DNA of 15,276 bases from JAHJGG01 sp041658785 (lineage in GTDB: Bacteria; Patescibacteriota; Patescibacteriia; Magasanikbacterales; UBA922): contig JBAZZL010000028.1 in assembly GCA_041658785.1 (NCBI GenBank), forward strand, positions 1-15,276, given 5' to 3'. Shown in pieces: positions 5,407 through 12,053 of the stretch (the stretch's first letter is position 1; each line of letters opens with the position of its first letter). Under the pieces are notes generated by a model that made no database searches, was not told the DNA's origin, and saw nothing but the letters and a program-made list of their open reading frames with translations. The position numbers were made by a program, and so were the translations under genes.

Positions 5407-7281
5407 ATGGACTTGTTTACCAAACACTTTACCAAATACCATCTGTTTCACGCGCCCCACAAATGGTTTTTGGCATTGCTTGTCTCGCCAATCCATGCGG
5501 CGGAAATACACTACAAAAAAAAATACCGCTTAAATTTTGTTCACGCGCGCAAATTATTCATCTTTGATATTGCTCTTCTCGCCAGCATCTTCGCGCTTAT
5601 TGGCGCAATCGTATTTTGGTCCGCGTACGATCCGACTATCACCAAATTGGTAGCGCTTGATATCAATGTCGCGCCGCATAGCGCAACTAATCTGGACAAT
5701 AAAATCCGCAGCGGTGAATATGTAACTTATACTTCAGCCTACGCGAATAACAGCGAAATCTCTCTAATTTCTCCTTCATTATCATTCCAGCTTCCGGAAA
5801 CATTTATCATTGAAAAAACCGAACCAGCGGAATTGTTTTCCGAACAGACCCATAGTTTTTCACTGCCTGATATTCCGCCCGGCGCCGCCGGCGCGGTATC
5901 AGTCACTGGTTTTTTCTATGGCAATGTTAATCAGGAATATCATGTATCAGCCGTTCTGTCTTACAATCAGCCAAAACGCAGCGCGGCAGAGCAAAAAAGA
6001 ACAGTTATCATTACCACTATTCGCGAATCAATTCTTCAAACAAAAATTAACGCGCCTCAATATATTCTTTCTCATGGAACTATTCCGATCTCTGTCACAA
6101 TAAAAAACAATGGCGGCCATCCGATCGCTGACATCAGATTGCCTTTCCCGCAGGAGAAGCCCTTTATCTTCACGCTGGGGACAGAAGCTCCGGCAATGGG
6201 AATTGTTGAAAAAAATGAATGGCGTATTCTTGATCTGCAGCCAAACGAAGAAGCTGTCATCCATGCCTCGCTGACAACCGCCTTGGATGAAACTTCGTCC
6301 CAAAAAACGCTCAGCTTAACGCCGATTATATTTGTCAAAAATACCCCCCTGCTTCAATCGAGCGCGGCCCGCGCTTTTGATGTAGTTCGGCCAAATGTGG
6401 AGCTGAATGCGGCTTGGGCAGGCGGCGCAGAAACGATAGGCGCTGGAAAGACAGCCTCGCTGAATCTAAAAATTCAAAATTCCGGCGCAACAGAACTAAA
6501 AAATCTTAAAATATCAATTCCTATTGAAAACAAAATTATCAACATTGCCAGCTTGCGCGGCATCAATCATGGGCTGTATAAAGATAATGCTTTTATAATT
6601 ACCAAAGATTATGCCGCCAATCTGGCAGCGCTTGAGCCGAATGAAGAAACAACTCTAACCATCAACATTCCTATCCAAGAATTTATTTCCGACGGTATAG
6701 ACATTGGCCTTTCTCTAAAACCCAAACTTTCTGCCGATGTGGCGCGGGTGGCAAATGCCAAATACGAAATAGAAACAGCTAGCCCAAACCTTAAAATAGG
6801 AACAAACTTGTTCATGAACGCGCAAGCGCGATACTACACCGCGGAAGGAGACCAGCTTGGACGAGGGCCTCTGCCGCCAATTGTCGGGAAAGAAACAAAA
6901 TACTGGGGTATTATTACCATCCAAAATACTACAAGCAGAGTTGCTGATTTAAATTTTTCGGCTGTTCTGCCAACGGATATTCAATGGACCGGAAAATCAA
7001 GCGTAAGCCGCGGCAACAATTTGGCCTATAATCCAGAAACTAAAATCGTCTCATGGAGCATGCCGTCCTTAAATCCACGCGAAACAATTGGATTATACTT
7101 GGAACTTCTGCTAACGCCGATGGCAGATCATATTGGCACAACGCCGATTCTGTTAAAAAATATCGCCATATCAGCGCGCGACACTTACATCAGTACGGAA
7201 GTTACAAAAACAATACCAATGATTGATGCCTCCATTCCAGCTGATAAAATCGGCAGAAGCAAGGGATTTGCGGTGCGTTAG
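5407..7281 (+). CDS. Membrane-anchored surface protein with beta-sandwich (DUF11-like) repeats
   Basis: 624-residue predicted cell-envelope protein of unknown role. A basic cytosolic N-terminus (about 1-48, rich in His, Lys and aromatic residues) is followed by a single membrane helix (about 50-72, FIFDIALLASIFALIGAIVF). The remainder is extracytoplasmic and made of several beta-rich modules: statements such as SVTIKNNGGHPIADIRLPFP, SLNLKIQNSGATELKNLKIS and GIITIQNTTSRVADLNFSAV recur about every 120-150 residues and resemble DUF11/CARDB-type 'conserved-repeat' domains in which N-G/N-T turns begin each unit. No catalytic motif, sorting signal or cysteine pair was seen. The ATG at 5407 follows the repeat array directly with no Shine-Dalgarno. 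Proteins of this layout are frequent in CPR genomes; a structural or adhesion role is an inference. Confidence 0.75.
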   Translation: MDLFTKHFTKYHLFHAPHKWFLALLVSPIHAAEIHYKKKYRLNFVHARKLFIFDIALLASIFALIGAIVFWSAYDPTITKLVALDINVAPHSATNLDNKIRSGEYVTYTSAYANNSEISLISPSLSFQLPETFIIEKTEPAELFSEQTHSFSLPDIPPGAAGAVSVTGFFYGNVNQEYHVSAVLSYNQPKRSAAEQKRTVIITTIRESILQTKINAPQYILSHGTIPISVTIKNNGGHPIADIRLPFPQEKPFIFTLGTEAPAMGIVEKNEWRILDLQPNEEAVIHASLTTALDETSSQKTLSLTPIIFVKNTPLLQSSAARAFDVVRPNVELNAAWAGGAETIGAGKTASLNLKIQNSGATELKNLKISIPIENKIINIASLRGINHGLYKDNAFIITKDYAANLAALEPNEETTLTINIPIQEFISDGIDIGLSLKPKLSADVARVANAKYEIETASPNLKIGTNLFMNAQARYYTAEGDQLGRGPLPPIVGKETKYWGIITIQNTTSRVADLNFSAVLPTDIQWTGKSSVSRGNNLAYNPETKIVSWSMPSLNPRETIGLYLELLLTPMADHIGTTPILLKNIAISARDTYISTEVTKTIPMIDASIPADKIGRSKGFAVR

Positions 7282-7303
7282 ATTAAAAATTAGATTAAAA
7301 TTA

Positions 7304-7332
7304 TTGACAATGATCTTTCTCTATAATATACT
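7304..7332 (+). promoter_or_regulatory. Sigma-70-type promoter of the coiled-coil gene
   Basis: TTGACA (7304-7309), 17-nt spacer, TATACT (7327-7332); start near 7339, leader about 22 nt without a Shine-Dalgarno. Confidence 0.75.
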
Positions 7333-7361
7333 TCAATTACCTAAACCGCTAAACCAAAGAT

Positions 7362-7700
7362 ATGGAAAACAACACACTTAATGAAATTTTGGAAATAGTC
7401 GTCTTTATCAAAGATCACGCAGTTACCAAGGAAGAATTTGACAAAGAAATAAAAGGGATTAACGGAGAAATAAAAGGGATTAACGGAGAAATAAAAGGGA
7501 TTAAATCCTCCATGGTAACAAAAGCGTATCTTGACGATAAATTGGCCAAGCAAACAGGAGATCTTATCGTTCTCTTGAGAAAAGAAGATACAAAACTTCG
7601 GACATTGATTGAAATCCTTGCCGAGCGGCGCGTCCTCACTGAACAAGACAAAATGCGCATTTTCTCTATGGAACCCTTCCCGGAATTATTTCTTCGTTAA
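7362..7700 (+). CDS. Small coiled-coil protein with heptad repeats
   Basis: 112-residue soluble, charged, mostly helical protein with no recognised catalytic motif. Layout: helix (ENNTLNEILEIVVFIKDHA), the VTKEEFDKE motif, then EIKGING, EIKGING, EIKGIKSS (residues about 29-50), a second VTKAYLDDKLAKQ segment and a long helix (GDLIVLLRKEDTKLRTLIEILAERRVLTEQDKMRIF). The 7-residue repeats come from a 21-nt tandem repeat at 7446-7504. Proteins with the 'VTKEEFD...' helix-coil-helix layout are abundant in CPR genomes and are usually left as hypothetical; oligomerisation through the coiled coil is inferred. It has its own good promoter and a downstream intrinsic terminator, so it is monocistronic. 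Confidence 0.8.
   Translation: MENNTLNEILEIVVFIKDHAVTKEEFDKEIKGINGEIKGINGEIKGIKSSMVTKAYLDDKLAKQTGDLIVLLRKEDTKLRTLIEILAERRVLTEQDKMRIFSMEPFPELFLR
7446..7504 (+). repeat. 21-nt tandem repeat in coding sequence
   Basis: Two complete copies and most of a third of GAAATAAAAGGGATTAACGG(A), identical at DNA level including third positions. Unit length 21 is three heptamers and seven codons, so copy changes keep frame and the coiled-coil heptad. Confidence 0.85.
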
Positions 7701-7711
7701 TGGCTTTGCCA

Positions 7712-7780
7712 CACTACAGCGCTACAACACTACAACAATACAGCAATTGAACAATAAGACAGTTTCCAATTTCCAGTATC
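7712..7780. repeat. Octamer array E followed by three heptamers
   Basis: Six consecutive octamers: CACTACAG, CGCTACAA, CACTACAA, CAATACAG, CAATTGAA, CAATAAGA (7712-7759), then CAGTTTC, CAATTTC, CAGTATC (7760-7780). It starts 12 nt after the coiled-coil gene ends and runs up to its terminator. This belongs to the gene-free stretch 7701-8018, which otherwise holds the terminator, a promoter and array F. Confidence 0.65.
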
Positions 7781-7788
7781 TCCCCAAT

Positions 7789-7807
7789 ACCCCCTTCGGG
7801 GGTTTTT
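7789..7807 (+). terminator. Intrinsic terminator after the coiled-coil gene
   Basis: ACCCCC-TTC-GGGGGT stem followed by TTTTT; can also fold with a UUCG tetraloop. The only classical rho-independent terminator seen in the window. Confidence 0.85.
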
Positions 7808-7860
7808 AATTATAGAAATAATTTTCTTCCCTAAATTAAGCCCAAATTACCTCCCCCCTC

Positions 7861-7889
7861 TTGACAAAACTTAATCAACGAGTTATAAT
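7861..7889 (+). promoter_or_regulatory. Consensus sigma-70 promoter of the GT4 gene
   Basis: TTGACA (7861-7866), 17-nt spacer, TATAAT (7884-7889): perfect match to consensus. Start near 7896 gives a leader of about 120 nt that contains array F. Confidence 0.85.
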
Positions 7890-7935
7890 CACTAACTTAT
7901 TTAAAGAACCACGAAACTCCTTTGGACAATGGAAC

Positions 7936-8012
7936 AATTTCTAATTTCCAATTTCTAATTTCCAATTTCTAATTTCCAGTTTCTAATTTCCAATTTCTAA
8001 TTTCCAGTTTTC
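7936..8012. repeat. Heptamer array F (AATTTCT / AATTTCC) in the GT4 leader
   Basis: Eleven consecutive heptamers without indel, alternating AATTTCT and AATTTCC with AGTTTCT/AGTTTTC variants, same word as array D. It ends 6 nt before the ATG at 8019, so it lies in the transcribed leader and displaces any Shine-Dalgarno. Confidence 0.85.
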
Positions 8013-8018
8013 AAAAAT

Positions 8019-9176
8019 ATGCGTATCGCCATGATTGGACAAAAAGGAATGCCCGCCATCTTTGGCGGCGTTGAAAGGCACGTACACGAATTAGCCGTAC
8101 GTCTTGTTAAACGCGGACATAAAATAACCGTCTACAGCCGGCCATGGTACAGCGGGCCAGACCGCATTAAGAATATAGAAGGTGTGCAAATCAAATTTCT
8201 GCCGAGCATTCATACCAAACATTTGGATACTATTTCTCACACTCTGGTCTCAACTATCCACGCTATTCTTAACAGATATGATGTAATTCATTATCACGGC
8301 GTCGGGCCGTCGCTCTTGTCTTGGCTGCCGCGAATCTTTACACCCAAAACAAAAGTTATCGTTACTTTCCACTCAATTGACAGAAAACACCGGAAATGGA
8401 ACTGGTTTGCCAGGCTGGCGCTATGGATTGGCGAATGGACAGCCTGCAATTTTCCACATCACACGATTGCCGTATCCCAAACCATCGCTCAATATATCAG
8501 AGATTTGTATGATGTAGAAGCCCTGCTAATACCAAACGGAGCGCCTGAATGCCAAAAGACGTTGAAAATTGACCAACTGGAACAATGGGGTCTTAAACAT
8601 GGCTCTTACCTCCTGCTAGTCAGCCGCCTGATTCCACATAAGGGCATTCACTATGCTATTGGGGCCTATCAATCTTTGAAAAAAAATCAAGCTGAACTGA
8701 TTAAAGATATTCCTCTGGTTATAGTCGGGGATGGATACTACACTGGCCAATACGTCAAAGATCTAAAAATGTCTGTGGCAAACGATCCTCAAATCATCTT
8801 CACCGGTTTCCAGACAGGAGAAGCTCTGCAACAGCTTTACTCTCACGCCCTATTGATGATCCACCCTTCTGATAATGAAGGTATGCCCATTACAGTACTG
8901 GAAGGAATGAGCTATGGTCTGCCAATACTGGTGTCTGATATCCAAGAACACAAAAAACTAATCCGTATGCCCGGACATAATTTTATTCGGGGCGATGTCC
9001 AGTCTTTGATCGAGAGGCTGGCCGGACTATTGCAAAAAGACACAAAGGAACTGCAAAACTGTGGCATGGCTAATCAAGAGCGCGCGCTAAATTATTATGG
9101 CTGGCCGAATATAGTGGAACAAACTATCAACCTCTACACAATGCATGATGCAGATAGCATGATACAGATAGCATGA
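8019..9176 (+). CDS. GT4-family glycosyltransferase
   Basis: 385-residue GT-B retaining glycosyltransferase, probably acting on a surface polysaccharide or lipid-linked oligosaccharide at the cytosolic membrane face. N-terminal acceptor domain begins MRIAMIGQKGMPAIFGGVERHV with the Gly16-Gly17 loop typical of the DUF1972/rhamnosyltransferase-like branch of GT4. VIHYHGVGPSLLS (89-101) and VIVTFHSIDRKHRKW (113-127) follow. The donor domain starts at YLLLVSRLIPHKGIHYAI (197-214) with phosphate-binding Arg203 and Lys208, and the E-X7-E motif is Glu287-GMPITVL-Glu295. The last about 11 residues (MHDADSMIQIA) are translated from heptamer array G, ending in a TGA inside it. Strong promoter and 120-nt leader with array F upstream. 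Sugar specificity is not readable. Confidence 0.88.
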   Translation: MRIAMIGQKGMPAIFGGVERHVHELAVRLVKRGHKITVYSRPWYSGPDRIKNIEGVQIKFLPSIHTKHLDTISHTLVSTIHAILNRYDVIHYHGVGPSLLSWLPRIFTPKTKVIVTFHSIDRKHRKWNWFARLALWIGEWTACNFPHHTIAVSQTIAQYIRDLYDVEALLIPNGAPECQKTLKIDQLEQWGLKHGSYLLLVSRLIPHKGIHYAIGAYQSLKKNQAELIKDIPLVIVGDGYYTGQYVKDLKMSVANDPQIIFTGFQTGEALQQLYSHALLMIHPSDNEGMPITVLEGMSYGLPILVSDIQEHKKLIRMPGHNFIRGDVQSLIERLAGLLQKDTKELQNCGMANQERALNYYGWPNIVEQTINLYTMHDADSMIQIA

Positions 9177-9265
9177 TACATTTCGCATAATTCGTTATGC
9201 ATCATGCTACGTGCATCGTGCATTATGTCGTTGTGTCATGCTATTTGCATCATGCATCATGTCAT
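9144..9265. repeat. Heptamer array G (CATGATG type) at the end of the GT4 gene
   Basis: Twelve consecutive heptamers, 9144-9227, among them CATGATG, CAGATAG, CATGATA, CATAATT, CGTTATG and CATCATG; less regular words continue to 9265. Contains the hairpin GCATAA-TTCG-TTATGC. The first 33 nt are coding (end of the GT4 gene). The stretch 9177-9208 is repeated at 9974-10005 with one mismatch. Confidence 0.85.
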
Positions 9266-9277
9266 ATGCCTCGCATA

Positions 9278-9598
9278 TTATATCTTTTCTAAAATCCGCT
9301 TAAGTTTTGACAAATCTTCTTGGATTGTTTTCCAAACAGTATCAGGATCAACATCAGAATACTCATGAATTAATCTGTTCCTCATACTAATTACTTCATG
9401 CCAAGGAATCTGGTTGTGCGCCCGCTGAAATTCTGCGCTGATATTATTGGTTGCCTCGCCAATAATTTCTAGGTTTCGTATTACAGCATCCATCGTTCTG
9501 TAATCTGCAATAAATAAATCATAAGTATAACCCTTGAGATATTCTTCAATTTTGCCAATTGCCTCAAAAATATGGTAAATAAAAACTTCATCTTTCAT
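9278..9598 (-). CDS. hepT: HepT-like toxin (HEPN-fold ribonuclease, DUF86)
   Basis: 106-residue all-helical protein of the HEPN superfamily, the toxin half of the MntA/HepT (type VII) module. The RNase signature R-X4-H-X-Y is present as R73-NRLI-H78-E-Y80, in the context SMRNRLIHEYSDVD that is highly typical of the family; MKDEVFIYHIFEAIGKIEEY and the central RNLEIIGEATNNIS helix also match. Start chosen at 9598, where the ATG overlaps the end of the antitoxin gene by 11 nt; a start at 9628 would add 10 residues translated out of the antitoxin frame. Known family members cut tRNA or mRNA and are silenced by AMPylation of the Tyr in this motif by the partner nucleotidyltransferase. All catalytic residues are present, so the toxin looks active. 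Confidence 0.9.
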   Translation of the reverse strand: MKDEVFIYHIFEAIGKIEEYLKGYTYDLFIADYRTMDAVIRNLEIIGEATNNISAEFQRAHNQIPWHEVISMRNRLIHEYSDVDPDTVWKTIQEDLSKLKRILEKI

Positions 9599-9887
9599 AC
9601 ACACATTCAGCTTCTGCCAGCACTTCATCTCTAAAGTACTTGCTTAATGCTTTTGGTGTTAGCAGATCTACCTTATTGCCTAATTCTTGCTGCAGAGAAT
9701 CTTCTATGTGTGCTAATTCAAAAAAACCCACTGGCGTTGAAAATTCAACCAAAAGATCTATATCACTTTCATCCCGAGCCGCTCCATGCAAATGAGAACC
9801 AAACAAAGACACTTTCTTTATTTTACTTATAGAAGGATTCTTAATAATTGCCTCTTTAAGTTGTTTCTTAAGTTTCTGTTTTGTCAT
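9588..9887 (-). CDS. mntA: MntA-like nucleotidyltransferase antitoxin
   Basis: 99-residue minimal nucleotidyltransferase. The GSX10DXD motif is complete: Gly30-Ser31 and Asp42-Ile-Asp44 (FGSHLHGAARDESDIDLLVEF region), with the third acidic residue likely Asp74 in KVDLLT. In characterised systems this enzyme AMPylates HepT on the Tyr of R-X4-H-X-Y to inactivate it. It is the first gene of the operon, with the toxin second and an 11-nt overlap, the usual order for this family. A consensus promoter places transcription within 0-2 nt of the ATG at 9887, so translation is probably leaderless. Confidence 0.92.
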   Translation of the reverse strand: MTKQKLKKQLKEAIIKNPSISKIKKVSLFGSHLHGAARDESDIDLLVEFSTPVGFFELAHIEDSLQQELGNKVDLLTPKALSKYFRDEVLAEAECVYER

Positions 9888-9895
9888 ACAAGATA

Positions 9896-9924
9896 ATTAT
9901 ATCTCATAAAAATGCCTTTGTCAA
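9896..9924 (-). promoter_or_regulatory. Consensus promoter of mntA-hepT
   Basis: Minus strand TTGACA (9919-9924), 17-nt spacer, TATAAT (9896-9901), both perfect. Candidate starts are G9889 and the A of the ATG at 9887. No operator-like palindrome overlaps the hexamers; array H begins 24 nt upstream of the -35. Confidence 0.85.
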
Positions 9925-9947
9925 AACAAACCGTGATGCACGAAAAC

Positions 9948-10057
9948 CATGATGCACGATGCACGTAGCATTATACATTTTGCATAATTCGTTATGCATC
10001 ATGCTGTGCGCATCATGCATCATGTCATGAGTCATGCTGCGCGCATCATGCATCATG
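9948..10057. repeat. Heptamer array H (CATCATG / CACGATG type) between GHL15-like gene and mntA
   Basis: Twelve consecutive phased heptamers from 9948 to 10031, a 5-nt remnant, then CTGCGCG, CATCATG, CATCATG to 10057. The stop codon of the upstream glycosidase (10053-10055) lies in the last heptamer. Same family as array G, sharing a 32-nt stretch (31 identical) and a second 19-nt stretch (9247-9265 and 10010-10028). Confidence 0.85.
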
Positions 10058-12053
10058 TAGCTGACATCCCAATAATATCTTCCTTTCCATCATAATCAAC
10101 GTCCGATGCCATCACCTGAATCCCCGGATAATCAAGCGCGCTATAGGCGGCAAATTCCTGGTACATCTGCGCGCCAAATGGGTCAAAAATTCTAATCACT
10201 GGTTTTTTTCCGGGTCCAGCGCCCACAATCACCTCGTCTATTCCATCGCCGTTAACATCTCCGGCGGCCACATTCAGGCCGCCGATAAAACTGGACTCAA
10301 ATGCCAGCCACTGCCTGTTCAGCTGATATTCACGGTTGAATAAAGAAACCATGGGCAACGCCCCTTCTCCGGTTCCGATCACCAGCTCGTTTTCACTTGG
10401 ACGCCCTGCCGCTTCCCGCACCGCCAGGCTGTATCCGCCTTTATAGCCGCGGCCAAATGGATACCATTCCCCATTGTAATACGCTCCGTGCCGGCTGTAA
10501 ACTTTGATCGGCAGAGTATATCCCGGGCTGGGCGCGACATAGATCTCCCCGCGTCCGTCCGCGTTGATATCGCCAATCGCCACCCGTAAATCGCCTTTGT
10601 AATTTGCCGTATACGGCCAGACACGCATATAGAGCAGTCCGTCATCCCGCCAGACCATAATTTTATTCTGTGAAACTACGACCAACTCCCGTTTGCCGTT
10701 TCCATTCAGATCAATTTTGGCTATTTTTTTGCCCCCTAAATTAGCTTCATCAAAAACAAAAAAGCCATTGCGCGCCCTCTCCCCGTCCGGCCGAAAAAAT
10801 CGTAAAAAAGCTCCGTTGATAAATAACAGATCGTCAAGGGTCTGAAAGGTTTTCAGCAGGATTAATCCGTCGTCTGGATCAAGACTAACATCTGAAACAA
10901 TTGAGCCGTCATTGACTGTTGTATCCTGAACCCCGTGAATCTTTTCATACTCGCCCCCCAATTGCACTTGCTGTTTTCTATTTGTGCTATTAACCAGCGA
11001 GAGTCCGTTCTCAAAGTCCCTTTGCCAAACATCGGGCTCATAATCAGAAAAACCTTGCTGTGATTTTGATTGACTGATTGCTTTGCCTAAACCTACGTCA
11101 TACTCGTCGTACCGCCAAAGTTGGCCATGGTCTTGATCCCCATAGTCAAAAGAAAAGTAGCCATCCTCAAGCAACGCGCTGCCAAGCCCAAAACGCAATA
11201 ATTTGTAATTTGTCTCTCCGCCTTTGTTTGCCGTATTTGTATTTATGATATTTATTCTTTTTTCTACCGCGTTTTTATTATTATAACGATAAGTATTCAT
11301 GCTCGGGGCCCAAGGGTCGCCGGGAATAAAATTTTCCAACATCTTGCCATTTACCAAGCCAGTATACTCCCGACTATTGCTATTGCCTGTGATAAAATAC
11401 TTATTGCCAACCAAACGGCGCGTTTCATCAATCAACTCTCTCATGCCGCGGCGCCAATGCTCATCTGCCCCGCTATCGGCGCGGCCGTCTCGGTTTAGGT
11501 CAACGTCAGCGCCGGTAAACCAAGTCAAACCAGCCCACATATTGTCATAAAAAACTCCATCCCACAAACCAGTAGCCAAAATTTCTTTGGCAATAAAATT
11601 TGCCAAATAACTATTCCACCTTTGGCCATTGGCTATGGGAGACGAATCTGTCGGATTCAACATCGTGGTGTCCGGCCAATAACTATAACGCTGTCCATTG
11701 CTTTTGACCAAATACCAACTGTCATCTATCCCCGCCCCCAGCCAGCGCCGCAACTGGCTGGCGCCATATAAAGCATCATTTCTTATCTCCTGCGCTGTAA
11801 CATAGGCCAAGATGATAATGTCTGGATTAAGTTTTCTTATCTCCTTCAGGCGAGTCGAATACAGTTGCTGAACCTCCATATCCAAAATCAGCAGATCCCA
11901 TTTGGAGAGTTCGCCAACAGCGCTTTCTGATATGTCCCAACGCAAATAATAATTAGCCAAAAGCGGAGCGGACTTTGCCGCCGGAATGAATAAAAACAAT
12001 GTTCCGACGAGGACAATCAAAATCAATGCGAATTTTTTACCAGTTATAATCAT
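10053..12053 (-). CDS. Secreted GHL15-like putative glycoside hydrolase with C-terminal FG-GAP/VCBS repeats
   Basis: 666-residue exported protein. Signal peptide 1-29 (hydrophobic core FALILIVLVGTLFLFIPA, cleavage likely after AKSA). Residues about 33-330 form a predicted TIM barrel like the 'hypothetical glycosyl hydrolase 15' family: LANYYLRWDIS, WDLLILDMEV, IIILAYVTAQE, and WDGVFYDNMW (164-173) with a candidate catalytic Asp170. An insert DLNRDGRAD (185-193) looks like a Ca-binding loop. From about 440 to the end there are FG-GAP-type propeller blades with Ca loops at Asp448 (DLNGNGKRE), Asp496 (DINADGRGE), Asp599 (DVNGDGIDE) and Asp651 (DVDYDGKED). The ATG overlaps the preceding GT4 stop as ATGA, so the two are translationally coupled, suggesting synthesis and trimming of the same surface glycan. 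Substrate unknown. Confidence 0.75.
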   Translation of the reverse strand: MIITGKKFALILIVLVGTLFLFIPAAKSAPLLANYYLRWDISESAVGELSKWDLLILDMEVQQLYSTRLKEIRKLNPDIIILAYVTAQEIRNDALYGASQLRRWLGAGIDDSWYLVKSNGQRYSYWPDTTMLNPTDSSPIANGQRWNSYLANFIAKEILATGLWDGVFYDNMWAGLTWFTGADVDLNRDGRADSGADEHWRRGMRELIDETRRLVGNKYFITGNSNSREYTGLVNGKMLENFIPGDPWAPSMNTYRYNNKNAVEKRINIINTNTANKGGETNYKLLRFGLGSALLEDGYFSFDYGDQDHGQLWRYDEYDVGLGKAISQSKSQQGFSDYEPDVWQRDFENGLSLVNSTNRKQQVQLGGEYEKIHGVQDTTVNDGSIVSDVSLDPDDGLILLKTFQTLDDLLFINGAFLRFFRPDGERARNGFFVFDEANLGGKKIAKIDLNGNGKRELVVVSQNKIMVWRDDGLLYMRVWPYTANYKGDLRVAIGDINADGRGEIYVAPSPGYTLPIKVYSRHGAYYNGEWYPFGRGYKGGYSLAVREAAGRPSENELVIGTGEGALPMVSLFNREYQLNRQWLAFESSFIGGLNVAAGDVNGDGIDEVIVGAGPGKKPVIRIFDPFGAQMYQEFAAYSALDYPGIQVMASDVDYDGKEDIIGMSAT

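Noticed and set aside
7281..7303. ATTAAAAATTAGATTAAAATT after the surface-protein gene as a further array
   Set aside because: Only about two imperfect copies with 11-12 nt spacing; too little to call.
7304..7327. TTGACA paired with TATAAT at 7322
   Set aside because: The spacer would be 12 nt; TATACT at 7327-7332 gives 17 nt.
9599..9628. Upstream ATG start at 9628 for hepT
   Set aside because: HepT homologues start near MKDEV; the extra residues lie within mntA in another frame.
10379..10645. Alternative minus-strand frame within the GHL15-like gene
   Set aside because: Shadow of the real frame, which has clear FG-GAP motifs there.
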